This document shows, piece after piece, positions 11,168 to 22,551 of a DNA stretch of 64,000 nt. The notes beneath the pieces were generated by a model that did not search any database, was not told where the DNA came from, and saw only the letters and a program-made list of their open reading frames with translations. Position 1 is the stretch's first letter. The number at the start of each line of letters is the position of its first letter. Location of the stretch: the NCBI GenBank assembly GCA_951799445.1, contig OX637292.1, positions 16,433,296-16,497,295 of the forward strand, in the 5' to 3' direction. The position numbers were made by a program, and so were the translations under genes. This DNA comes from Pseudisothecium myosuroides (lineage: Eukaryota > Streptophyta > Bryopsida > Hypnales > Lembophyllaceae).

Positions 11168-14076
11168 TTACACTCCTTGTTGCTGCATGGCACGTACACG
11201 GGTTGGTAAGCCATACAAGCGAATGAAACCAGCAGCGTCTGCCTGGTCGTAGATCCCGCTCCCTTCCTCAAACGAGGAGATGTCTTCCCTGTAGAGACTG
11301 TTGGGACTCGTTCGGCTGGCTACAGTCACGGAACCTTTGAAGAGTTTCAGTTTCACTTCGCCCGTGGTGGTCTCCGTCATCTTCTCCATGAACGCATCCA
11401 TGGACTCCCGGAGAGGATCAAACCAGCGGCCTGCGTACACGAGCTCAGCGTACTTCAAGGCCAGCACGTCTTTCATCTGCATGCTCTCCCTGTCCAAGGT
11501 GAGAGCCTCAAGCTCACGGCACGCAGCTGCCAAGATGGTGCCTCCGGGAGTCTCGTACACCCCCCTTGATTTCATCCCCACAAGACGATTCTCCACCATG
11601 TCGATTCGGCCAATGCCATGCTTGCCACCAGTCTCGTTCAGTTGGGCGAGAAGAGTAGCAGGCGAGAGCTTGGTGCCGTTGCATCCCACTGGGAGGCCCT
11701 TCTCAATCTGAATCGTGACATACCTGGAGAAACGATAGACATGAGAGTCAGGAACAGATGGGAAACACAAACCTCTAAAATAGGATTCAAAACAAAGCAA
11801 CGGTTCACGATTCAGCAAAAGAAGCAAACAGCAAGTGATCAATCATAATTCAATATCTAGATAACCAAATTCGTCAAAATGGGTATTTCAGAGCATCAAA
11901 TTTGCGGCATTCAAGCTCACAAAGCTTTAAAATATAGGATTGGTGTAGACCTGAGGTTCCAGACAGGAGTCTGCAGAAGTGCTAATAATTGTAGTTTCAC
12001 CATTTTAACATGTACGGAGAAATTAATTGCGAACTTACTCGGGGGTGTCTGGAGCATCCTCAGGGTCTACAGACATCACAAACATGTCCTTCACGGGTTC
12101 ATTGGCGGGGTCCTCTAAGATATCACCCTGAAGCATGACACAGAACAGTTATAATGTAATCCAAACATCAGTGAGTTTCTCTCTCCACACAATACTGTAA
12201 ACCCTCAGATATACCAGAAAAAAGCTCAACAAGAGGAAACAGGAAGTGGTTGCAGGAATTAGAGAATAAAAGAATGGTGGTTTCAACGTGAGTGTAGTAC
12301 CTCGTGGCTGATGTGCCACAGGTTGCGATCCCGGCTGTAAATGGACTTCTTAGTGGCTGTCACTGGGATGTTGTGCTTCTTGGCATATTCAATGGCATCC
12401 TCTCGTCCTTTGATATCCCACTCTCTCCATGGTGCAACAACTGCCAGCTTGGGATTGAGAGCGAAGAACGTCAACTCAAACCTCACCTGCTCACAATCGA
12501 ACACACAAAATCAGAATTTCGCAAAACCTACCCTAATGCCATAACATGCCAGTTCTCCTTGAGGTAAAAAAACAGATTATCCAAAGAAAAAACCTCCACA
12601 TTGCATTACCTGATCGTTACCCTTCCCAGTGCACCCATGTGACACTGCATCTGCACCGCAAGCCTTGGCGCAATCTACCATAGCCTGAACAACAAACACA
12701 AATGCACAAGCTGTCCGCATGACTTCAAAAATCAAGGTGAAGTATTACGATAAATTGCAAACAGACAACTGAAACGAGTCCTCAAATTCAAAGAGTGCAC
12801 ACAGTATATTAACCTTGGCGATGATAGGCCGAGCCATGGAAGTGCCAAGCAAATACTTGCGCTCATAGACAGCGCCTGCTCTCAAGCAAGGAAAGATGTA
12901 ATCCTTCACAAACTCCTCCCTCAAATCCGCAATGTAGAGTTCACTGGCTCCACTTGCTTTGGCTTTAGCTTCTAGACCATCGGTTTCGCCAACACCCTGC
13001 AATTGCCACAGTTAACACGACACATACGCTACAATCAATTCGTCCTCCTCGTTCTCAAAAACAATGTTGCCATAGAGGTGATGCATTAGCAAGATAATTA
13101 TGTCATAACCAGATTGAGAAAAGCGCAGTACCTGTCCCACGTCAGCGGTGAAACAAACAACCTCACAACCGTAGTTTTCCCTGCAACAGCCAACAAACAA
13201 AAATAGACAAAGTCAATTCCATCGCCCTCGCATCCCTCACAATTTTCGACCTCAAATTCCTAGAAAGACGTAAAGACTTGTAAAGACTTGGACATTTCCA
13301 AAGTTCGCAACCCCGAATTCTCACCTCAACCAAGGCACAATAACGGATGTATCCAAACCACCACTGTACGCCAGCACAACTTTGTTCAAGGTGCCACGAA
13401 GGCCGCCTTTCTTCTCTTCCTTCACCTCCACATCTCCAGTGGCAACTGCAGCTCTCACTCCTGCAGTACACACACGAGCATCTCTTCAAAAATTAGGTCT
13501 CCACTACTATTGCTAATTCTCACACTCAAGAAAGGGCTTCAAAAACGAAAGCTCATTGTCAAGAAATAAGCACCTTTGACTTGAGAAGCTTTCCGCTGGC
13601 CACTGCTTGCGCAAGTCACTGAAAGCGAATCTCCCCACACGCGGCTTGTGGTCGCGCCCAACATTGCCTGCAAATCAATCGAAGCCCCTGATCAACTCAC
13701 AGAACCAGCCCCACACCAACTACATGTACAATCTCACACCCACACCCACACCCCAAAAAAAAATACTACAAAATTCATAAACCATAAAACCATAAACCCC
13801 ATAAAAATTCGTCAAACCATAAGCCCTGAAGATGCGTTTCCGATACCAAAATAAAACTATTCGGCCAATTCACAGCAATGAGAGTGAGTGGAGGTCCCCA
13901 GCGAAAATTCGAAAAGCTGGGGGCGGAGAAGCCGAGACGACGAGAAATTCCAGCACAGAAGCAGGTGGGTAGGGGGGAAGACTCACGGAGGTGCATCGGG
14001 ATTCAGGGAGGGAGACAGCCGCGTGCGTAACTGCGACTGCAGCAGAAGCTGACGAGCACGCCAAGGTTGCGGCCAT
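11168..14076 (-). CDS. ASS1: Argininosuccinate synthase, plastid-type
   Basis: The enzyme joins citrulline and aspartate using ATP to give argininosuccinate, the penultimate step of arginine synthesis, in the plastid stroma of plants. Nine coding exons with consistent GT-AG borders and phases are seen: 13987-14076, 13574-13667, 13325-13460, 13132-13180, 12814-12996, 12610-12684, 12301-12486, 12039-12127 and 11168-11723. They give 485 aa. The first ~60 residues are Ser/Ala/Thr-rich and resemble a transit peptide. The mature part has the N-type PPi-loop AYSGGLDTS (residues 92-100), [56 protein letters not shown] and [14 protein letters not shown], all strongly conserved in the family. The C-terminus is [11 protein letters not shown]. 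The start at 14076 (MAATLACSS) is preferred over an upstream in-frame ATG at 14133 because it begins the transit-like segment. Length agrees with plant homologues (about 490 aa). No damage is visible. Confidence 0.96.
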
Positions 14077-16125
14077 AGCTGCAAAATGGTACAAAATGGT
14101 GCAAAATATTGCCAAATGGTGCAGTAATATCAAAAAAATGGATCAAAGAGCTTCAAAATGGGTGGAAGTGGAGGAAGAGCGAGAGAAGAGAATCTGCGGG
14201 GGAAGGGAGAACAGCAGCAGCGATGGTAGCGACCTCCTGCTAGCGGAGGCAGCAAGGAAGCAGAAGAATTGCGAGAATGGTCCGCACTCCGCGCGTTCCA
14301 AGCTTTAGGGCGCAAGAGGCTTGTACGAGGAACGTGGGGAACGTGTTCCCATTTCCCACTTCCCGAGGGAGAGAATGGAGCCGGTTTAGTATTATCGTGG
14401 TGGCTCGGCTGACGACGGAGCATGGTGGCGAGATAAGTGAAGAAGATCAGCGGTGCGGGTGTTGCATGCAACGTCAGCATGCAAGCAAGCGGACAAAAGG
14501 GATCGTTCAGTCCGAACTCCGAACTGCAGAATCTCATCATGGCCTTTGGGGCTTCAGGTGCCCGCTTGCCGTCATCAAGCCTTGCCCGGTTCTCTCCGCC
14601 ACGGCACTAGAGACTGCCTGGCACTCACAGAAGGTAAACAGGCAGAATGTCTGAGTGCTTTCGCCCTGTCGGCATTGTTGAAAAAATTTACAAAAAATTC
14701 CACTTAAAAGACACATGTGAGAAATCCAGAGAGCAATTGGAATTTTTTTTTATTTTTTTTGAGAAAGTAAGGATTTGTTATGAATTTTTGAAGTGTGCTT
14801 TCCAATTGGCCCCAAAAGAGTCTCTACACGACCCCGGGCCCAAACCAACAAAAAGTGTATTTGTTAAGCACGGGTTGGTCTACTTTCCTTAGCAGATTGT
14901 GCCACTCAAAATGCAGAATTTCTCAACCAACAAGATATCATGTCATGTCACAATATCGTTAAAAACATATTTGTTGGGGCAACCCGGCCCACTGCTTAAC
15001 GTAGTGGGATGCCTCAATTCTTGGGCATTATGGCCTATAACGGCGGCGCTAGTCCTTGGGCTTGGGCTCTCGCCTTCGTCCTAAGTGGAGTGCCATTATA
15101 GGCCAGAATGCCCTCAAACTGAGGCTTCAATCCTATTATACATAATGGTCATCTCACTCACCTAAGCAATCACAATATTTCCTAACATGGCTACAATATG
15201 AAGGCCTAAAAAAATTGCTTCTTGTGATGAATTTACACTCAAAAGGTAGAATTTCAGCTATTGTAGTCACTAATCACTCCATCACCATCATCCAAGACAT
15301 TAATTGTAGCCACTAACTTAACCTCATGTAGCCCAAATCTCATTTAGTGAAAAAAGTTTGTCATAGGTTGGTTATGAAACCTTTCTTGAATTTTTGCATC
15401 TTTTTTATTATATCTTTACAAATATATATTATTTACCTCAATTTCAACAAATTTGTCATATAGAAAGTTTAAAAAAAAAAAGTCAAGCATTGGTTGGGAT
15501 GAATGAGAAGTTTTGTGATCAAAAAAGCTCCTTGGAACCTCTATATTCATCATATAGATTTTGAAAGTCAAAGCGAAAAAGGATTAAATGGAAATTGTGT
15601 CACCGTTTCATCCATCATCGTTCTCATCCCCACAATTTTTTATCCATTTGTTCTTGCTGAATCCTAATGTCATATGAACAATCTTCTCAATGAAACCTTT
15701 GCAACTTGGTAAAACCTTTTTGGTGTTGTTGCAATGCAACAAGTTCCATTATAGTAAAAGTTAATTACATATAGGTTGTTAGCACTCCCCACCCCCCAAC
15801 GACTTGGAAGGGTTTGGGAGGAGACAAGTGAAGGAACTTCAATGTAGGAAGTAGCATTGCACAACTTGCATTGAGTGACAAGGGCAATAAAATGAGTGGT
15901 TAGGAGAGGTTAGGATAAATCAAGTCACAAAAGACCTACAATAAGACAAAAAGAAAGTAAGCTAATCAAGCTTTGTGGAGCTGCAATATTGGCTAGAGCC
16001 AAATATTGTCAAATAACCAAAGTATCTTGCTTCTTGCAAACAAAACCATCTTCACCCAATCATGCTAGCTTTTGTGGGACATATGATTTAAATTCTAAGC
16101 ACCAGTAACAAGAGGCTCCTCTACA
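14077..16125. other. Promoter side of the argininosuccinate synthase gene, then gene-free DNA
   Basis: 14.1-14.65 kb is GC-richer than its surroundings and probably contains the promoter and leader of the minus-strand gene. Beyond it the DNA is AT-rich and contains one hairpin element (listed separately) but no supported gene. Confidence 0.4.
15011..15125. repeat. 115-bp hairpin (foldback) element
   Basis: Arms of about 34 bp start with GCCTCAATTCTTGGGCATTA and its imperfect inverse (GCCTCAGTTTGAGGGCATTC), enclosing a short GC-rich loop. It could fold into a long stem and may be a foldback MITE. No target duplication is obvious. Confidence 0.6.
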
Positions 16126-17047
16126 TTAATCCTTGAAGCAAATCCCATTGACACACTTGAGGGACAATTGGAAATGGATTTTGAGTAGGCCCATGTCACC
16201 TCAAATTTTGAAGTGATTTTCTAAACTTCTTTTTAAGATAGAAAAATATAAAAGCTGTCAAGGAACAGATTTTTTATTTTGATTGTTTATGCTACAATAA
16301 GTTTAAAACAAGGGAGATTGGTCGGCAAAAAAATCCTCATAAAACTTGAAACAAAGTTTTTAATTTTTTTCCTCATAGATTATATTTTTGCTTGTACAGA
16401 AAGCTTTGATTCATGCCACTTGTGGATTAGTGATGTGAAAGTTATGGAGTTTCTGGTTTTGCAGGCAATGATAGAAATTTCTTGAGAAAATAACATATTG
16501 GAATTGTTTTTGAGCTCAATTTTCCCAATTAAAAAAAGAAGTTCCACAAGGTTAAGAATGTTTGCTAGAACAATCTCACTATTGGGATTAGTATGTTTCA
16601 ATTCCATCTTAGAGCTAGTAATGATTTAGTTATTTTTTCCTTCAATCTTGTATCAACTTCTTCTTAACTTTTTTTAAAGAATGAAAATCAAGTATTTATT
16701 TTTTTATTTTTATCCCTAGACTTTTGATTCAAATCTTTAACATGAATTTTTTTCAAATCAAAATGTTTAGTGCAAAATTTTTAAGTTAAGAAGATACAAA
16801 GTCAAATATTCTAGTCAAGGAACGCATTCAAAAACCCACGTTCTTCACTTAAAACTCAAATATCTTGCAATCTGCATGGTGAAAGTTCTTGAAATTTCTT
16901 CCCCACATTATTATACTAGTCTAGTACAAGCTCTTATAGTTTATTTTGCAAAAAAAATAATTAGTAAAGTTTTTTGCTCTTTGCAGTATAAATGGCAATT
17001 TTGAATGTTTTCTGATGAAAAAAAGGTCTTAAGCCTTTAGAGGTTAA
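16126..17047 (-). mobile_element. ~920-bp TTAA family, copy C (reverse orientation)
   Basis: The right end CCTTTAGAGG is followed by TTAA at 17044-17047, and TTAA at 16126-16129 marks the left side, giving 914 bp between. The interior matches the reverse complement of copy A, including GATTCATGCCACTTG and the slope GAAAGCTTTGATTCATG. The left end is decayed (TCCTTGAAG), so this is an older copy. Confidence 0.6.
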
Positions 17048-17372
17048 CTTTAGTGGTTTAGAAATGGAGATTGCCCCTATTGATTTGTAAATTGGATAGT
17101 GTTTGGCAAAGTACCTTGGTAATAGGTTTTATATGATAGGTTGGCCTTGTAACACTACCACATCCAAAAAATGGTCGATGGATGACTTTCAAGCTTATTC
17201 ACTACTACAAATATAATGGATTTAAGGTAATCAATTAGTAAAGAATACTAATTGATCTTTATATTGCTAAATATTTATCCTCTTTGGTCACTAGTTAGTA
17301 AGAGGATCAATTATTTTGCGTACAATAAGTAAATATCAAATTCACAATACTAACTAGTCAATACATTATTAA
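17048..17372 (+). repeat. Dispersed host repeat, left half, split by element D
   Basis: Sequence including CTCTTTGGTCACTAGTTAG matches the reverse complement of 9.2-9.45 kb. It ends at the TTAA where element D inserted and continues at 18294-18480. Confidence 0.55.
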
Positions 17373-18297
17373 CCCCTTAAGTTCCTTGACTATGTTTTCT
17401 CCCAAAACGCTCAAAAACTGCCATTTTGAGCACAAGTACCAAATTTTAGAAAAAAAAACATTTTTGGATATATGTAAACATAGGATATTGTAGTACACTA
17501 GTCTAAAAAGATGTGGAAAAAATTTCAAAATTTTCCACCGTGTGGATTGCAAGATATTAGTGTTTGATTTGACAAACATCCTTTTTTTGCCTTGCAAAAA
17601 ACTGGACAGCTGCACTTCATTAGCTCAAATTTGTATGAAAAAATATCCAAAATGGTGGTTACTCTTTCATTTCATTCTTTTGGGCAAGTTGGCTACATGC
17701 TTGAAAAAAATTTAGATCATTTGGAATTGTACAACATATAGAAAAAAATAGTAAATAGAAAAAAATAGAAAATGGTTCAAAACACTAAATTATTAAGAAG
17801 TTAATTATAGAATTGAAAAATGCCAATCTCAATGGTTGTAATGTTGTAATAAACAATCTACATCCTGCAAAAAAAATCCCAAAAATATTAAAAATTGAGT
17901 GAAATAAACTACTTCAAAGTTTATTTCAGTGTAGAAAATTCATAACTGCCCGCAAACTAAAATTCCTCATAATTTTTGACTTATTGATCAAAATGGAATG
18001 ATTCAAAGCTTTCCTCACATATATAAATCTTAAAAACCAATTTCAAATTTTTGTTTTTGAAAAAAATGATTTAAAAAAATCTGCCCGGACTGCCCAGTTG
18101 AGAAAAAAAGTAACATATTAGGCCATAACTTTTGACTCATATTTCCAAATGTCATAAAATTTTGTTCACATCAAAGATATTCCTTGTCTACAACTTTTGC
18201 TAAAATTTGGGCCTAAAATATGTAAATTTCTAGTCCCACATACCTGCCCAAAATTGCTACGTTGCTAAAAATAGCAAGTTGGTCCTTTAGGGGTTAA
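17369..18297 (+). mobile_element. ~920-bp TTAA family, copy D (complete, nested in a host repeat)
   Basis: TTAA at 17369-17372 and 18294-18297 flank a 921-bp element with ends CCCCTTAAG and CTTTAGGGG. No protein is encoded. The flanks joined across one TTAA align without a gap to 9291-9328 on the opposite strand, where no element is present. This directly shows the insertion and its TTAA duplication. Confidence 0.8.
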
Positions 18298-18480
18298 ACA
18301 TTTGTCCTTTAGGGGCAGTGGTTATTTCAAAAAGATCTTCAATTTCACATATGAAGCAAGATGTAGCAAGGTACTAAGGTTTTTACCACCAACCAGTAGG
18401 TGAGGAGTCCAAACCCCATGGCTAAAGGTATTTTAAGGCTAGACACATGTTTGCTCAATAAGTTTTTATAAAATTTCTTT
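18298..18480 (+). repeat. Dispersed host repeat, right half
   Basis: The sequence AAACATTTGTCC continues the repeat cut by element D. It includes GTAGCAAGGTACTAAGG and TCCAAACCCCATGG, which correspond to the tRNA-like part at about 9130-9190 in the other orientation. Confidence 0.5.
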
Positions 18481-19218
18481 CTCTTATAGTGACTACAGAG
18501 ATGAAGAATGCACCTATTGTTCCATAAATTGAACCATTTGTGGCAATGTACCTTCGTAATAGGATTTAAAAATCAAATGATTTTTGGCTAGTTACCTTGG
18601 TGATAGGTCTTATTCTTTCAGGGTTATTCCTTCAAGGACAAATTTATTTAAGGAATATAGTTTAGGGATAAACTTAAATTTCACATAGTTTTTTATTTTA
18701 AATGTCTTGGAGCTTTGACTAAGAAAATGTAGTTCCTATAATCTATGTTTTACTATTTTTTATTTTTTTCAAAATTGCAAAATTTCAATTTTTGTGACAC
18801 TTTGAAGGATAGTATACACGTCTGAAAGCTTAAAATATGCAACGAAAAGCTTGAAATATATAATTGACCGCTTAAAATACACAACTTTTGAACTCTTCTA
18901 TCAAATCTCTCTTAGTATGAGATCAAGGGATACACTAATTACACCACAATGTTGATCACTATCATCTCCAACTTTGCTATAAAATTTATACAATTTTATT
19001 CATATATGCAATTACTATGACTTCAAAAAGGAATTATTTTTAAAATCATAAAAATCATTTTAATACTTTTATTTATCAAAAAGTGAAGTTAAATTTTGGA
19101 TATATATATGTTACATGAAAAAAATATCATGACATGTTTTTTGAAAGGTGTGTTTTAATATAGAAAACTAATGAAGTTTGACCAACTATAGGAACATGGA
19201 ATGTCCTTACATGGTTAC
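18481..19218. other. AT-rich intergenic DNA
   Basis: Nothing supported: no reading frame with features, no clear repeat. Confidence 0.4.
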
Positions 19219-19400
19219 TACACTGAATAGGGGTATTAAGGGGACCCATACTAATTAATTGACATTTCACACTATATAAATATCTATCATTTCTGTACAT
19301 CAAACTGTAGGGGGTTGTACATCATGTTTCAAACATCTACAGTTTTTGAAGATAAGTCCCTTCAATTTTTTTGGTCCCCTTAATACCCCTATTCAGTGTA
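19219..19400. mobile_element. Tc1/mariner-type MITE, 178 bp
   Basis: A perfect inverted repeat of at least 27 bp (beginning CACTGAATAGGGGTATTAAG) bounds 19221-19398, and TA lies immediately outside each end. TA duplication with CACTG-starting ends is typical of Tc1/mariner/pogo derivatives. It is non-coding. The perfect arms suggest a recent insertion. Confidence 0.85.
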
Positions 19401-19831
19401 GAGCATCCGTAGTGCGGTCTCGCTAAACAATTTTTGCATCGGGAAACGCAAGGACATTGCACAAGGCCTTCATAGTGCTGGATTTTTTTTAGAACAAATC
19501 GATGAAATGCAAAGCCGGCAATCCAAATGTCAAATGGACTTTTTGGATTATAAAAAGAAAGAAAGAAAATAATCTTACACTAAAAAAAAACTTTTCATTG
19601 AAACAAGGGAAGGTTGAATTGATTGGCACGCTTAACAATGCAAAAAAGGGTTGACAATCATAATTATTTATACCGGGAGCCAACTTGCGGGCCCTTCAAA
19701 TTTTGGAAATTTGCCAAAGTGGGGAGGTCGCATAAAGGTTGCATTGGAGCACAATTTTTACTACAAACGGCTTTTTGCCCAAGAAAGTGCCGATAGAGGC
19801 ACTGTTGATGGGTGCATTGCAGATGCTCTTA
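19401..19831. mobile_element. Probable PIF/Harbinger-like element adjoining the mariner MITE
   Basis: The left end GAGCATCCGTAGTGC abuts the mariner MITE. The right side ends with the inverse of GAGCATCTGCAATGC at 19828, followed by TTA. Ends match 12 of 15. The left 3-bp flank is CTA after removing the mariner insertion, so the duplication is imperfect. It may be an old Harbinger MITE of about 428 bp. Confidence 0.45.
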
Positions 19832-21559
19832 TCAATCAATCCACGCATAATCGACACCAAATGAACCCACAAAGTCTCCAGAGAGGATTGAATTGCGCCT
19901 GCCCGGTGGGCCTTCAGGTCGTGGCTTTAGTTGCTTCGCCAACTGTCCAGGAGGCATGCCAGTAGGGTAGGATCTGTTCTTTTGTTTGCTCCATCGTTAC
20001 CCGGCACCCTTGGACATTGAGATACACCTTGGGAGTGAATTTTGCAGTCACATTAATTATCGACCCTCGCAAATTGGATTAAACCAGTGATAGCAGCGGT
20101 TATACTTTCGATATAACCCTGAGTAAGAATATGCCTAATCTACAACGTAAGAGCCTCAGATATGCTCTGGTCGATCCACTTGTTCAAGCATGCGTGGCAA
20201 CTAGAGTTCACCATCTTTTCAAGAATAATATGATGTGAATCAAATCTTACCCGTTCCTATGTACTGTACTGTACAGGTCAAAGCCTTGTCTAAATTTTGA
20301 AAAGATACTGTAAAGACGCCGAAATGCAATAGCTTTTGTAAACAATTGATGCATCCACTACTCTGAAGTACCCTGGGAAGCTCAGTACTCTTCCAAAGTA
20401 GAAGAATAAGGACATTTCGTGCAAATCTGTTCTTCAAAGAATTGATGCTCTGAAATTCCTTCAATCCTACTCACTTCAGTGAGACATGAATTTTCTAGTT
20501 CCAGGCTACAGATCTGACAATCCTGAATGTACAGTCTTCACATCAAAATTTAATGACAAACGTCAAATTCCTGGAGTTGGTTTAGAAACTCTAACCTAGG
20601 TCGGGAGTATTGAATTCTAAGCGTCAACGATACCATGCTTTTGACAGGTTGCGGCAAACATCAACCAACCTTAGCTTGGGCAGCTACAGTGGATATTGAA
20701 AACCTGCTAAGACTCTTAGAAATGCTCCAGATTCGAAACACAGATTTGAAACCTTCACTGCTCCCGGCTTGCACGCAGTCATTTTGTTACCACTCCTCCA
20801 TGGCTTTGATGATTCTCCTTGAATCTTGATATGGAAGCGGGAGAGATGCTCCAGACAGTAAGCATCGCTTGAAAAATCATTCATCTGCCGACTCTTCTGC
20901 AGCCCTGGAGCAGGCGACAGTAACCAAAATATCAGTCCTTGAAAATATTTTTTCGACTTAAACGGTTCACCCTAAATGCCCGATGCCTTTTTCGAGTTTC
21001 TTGGAGTTTGCTCAGAATTGAACGAAAAGCCCAAGTTTTGATAAGTTTAATCAATATTTCAAAAATTGTAGCCGTACAAATTCAAACTAAGCATGTTCTG
21101 GATCACAAGAAAAAGAAAACACACCAATATCACTTATGGATTGAAAGATTAGTATGTTTCATCTAAAGCTTCATCTCCAAAAGACTAACAAATTAAGATT
21201 TGCAATGGACACCCTTGCAAAAAATCTTCATTAGAATAATCATAAGTGTTTTCTTTTTAAATCAGATTTTTGATGCTTCAAATAGACTTTAAAGGATATT
21301 TTCAACTAAAACATACTAAAATTAGTATTTTGGTAAGATTTCATTTAACTTCAAAGTTTCGTCAACACCAGTTGGGCAGTTTCCACACTACAAACATCGA
21401 CCTACGGTAACAAACAGACGCACCAGATCAGAACATGCCGTGCTATTGAAACAAATCAAAGATCATCCCTCTCTAATATTCTTCTGGGAATAACGCTAGC
21501 AAAGGTGAGAAATTCTTCAGCCCTCGCTATTTTAATTTTGAGTTTTTCTTTAAATGTCG
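19832..21559. other. Gene-free region downstream of the small secreted-protein gene
   Basis: Moderate base composition. Several short frames have no domain, signal peptide or codon pattern that would support a gene. It may contain the 3' UTR of the minus-strand gene ending near 21.6 kb. Confidence 0.35.
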
Positions 21560-22137
21560 TTAAACATGCCTAAGGAAAAAAGGAAAAAAGGGAAACAACT
21601 ACAAAGATTATGAAACCTGGACTCTGAAAAGCGTTCGACATTGTTTTTCTCTGGACTAGACATGGACACACGGTAGTTAGAAGCAGAAGTTCCCTCACAC
21701 TGATTATGGAGCAGGGGAGGCAAAACTCACCACAGTTGAAGATCGGAGGACCTCTGAATCTGGACGCGTTCACCCTGACTATTTTGGTAGTTCACATATT
21801 GATGATGAACCGTCTCGTCCAGAGAGAAGAAAAGGTACGAGTCGTTGATATCCACCGAAACAGAGAGGCCAGAGCTGGAAGACCTCGGTAACATCTTGTC
21901 AATTGCTACAGAGGCATGCTCCCCATCCTTGAGTGTCACGATGCACGCTTGATTGCCACGAGTGAGCGGAATGGAGGAGGTCTTTCCGGCTTCCAAGATC
22001 GTTGGCGGGTGGTCCATGCAGCTAATCGTAGCCTGCATTCCGGAGTAGTTGTAGAAGCACAGCTTTGGACCTGGTTGATGAGCGTGGACTGCTGCCAACA
22101 TCATCGACATTGAAAGGAACAAAACAAGGGTCGCCAT
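21560..22137 (-). CDS. Small secreted protein of unknown function
   Basis: From ATG 22137 the frame gives MATLVLFLSMSMMLAAVHA, a clear signal peptide with likely cleavage after VHA. A mature part of about 117 residues follows, with Cys in KLCFYNYS, TISCMDHPP and NQACIVTLKDG, then SSGLSVSVDINDSYLFFSLD. An upstream in-frame ATG at 22179 would bury the signal, so it is not chosen. The frame can end in two ways. Read through, it stops at 21727-21729 (136 aa, ...DLQLW). A strong donor (GTGAGT at 21725-21730) and acceptor (TTTTTTCCTTAG, ending at 21570) would instead give two more residues (...LWHV) with a stop at 21560-21562. I do not recognise the family; it is presumably apoplastic or vacuolar. 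It has no transmembrane segment besides the signal. Confidence 0.65.
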
Positions 22138-22241
22138 TTTAAATTTCGGTGCGGGTTTAAAAAATGGAACCAAAATCAAAGCTACAAAATAGCACTTTGA
22201 GCTCTATTACTCATCCCTTCCTTCAGGAAGATAGGCTTTTC

Positions 22242-22337
22242 AAAGATCTGTTGAGAGATGAGTTCAATGTTATAGACTATCCCGATATTCCACCAAAGAA
22301 AGATCTATTGAGGGATGAGTTCAATGCTGTAGACCAT
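22242..22337 (+). repeat. Direct repeat, 56-bp spacing, upstream of the secreted-protein gene
   Basis: AAAGATCTGTTGAGAGATGA at 22242 is repeated as AAAGATCTATTGAGGGATGA at 22298, with TTCAATG following in both. It lies 100-200 bp upstream of the start codon, in the likely promoter. Confidence 0.6.
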
Positions 22338-22427
22338 CGAGAATGAAGAACCGAAATTAGAGATATTAGTAATGTGCAGCACTTCCACATTCAGCTCTGT
22401 CGCGCATATCTTTCTTTGGTGGAATAT
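22285..22427. repeat. Perfect 19-bp inverted repeat in the same upstream region
   Basis: ATATTCCACCAAAGAAAGA (22285-22303) is the exact inverse of 22409-22427. The loop is about 105 bp. A nearby 16-bp direct repeat, CATTCAGCTCTGTCGC, occurs at 22388 and 22536. Confidence 0.65.
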
Positions 22428-22551
22428 GAACCTGCTTCAAAGATCTATTGACAGGAAAACTAAAAAACTAAAATTCCTCGATGTGTTTGAATTTGTGTAC
22501 CATCAAAACTCAAAAAATACTGAATAGGACGTTCGCATTCAGCTCTGTCGC

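Noticed and set aside
11301..11711. 136-codon plus-strand frame
   Set aside because: It is the antisense shadow of argininosuccinate synthase exon 9.
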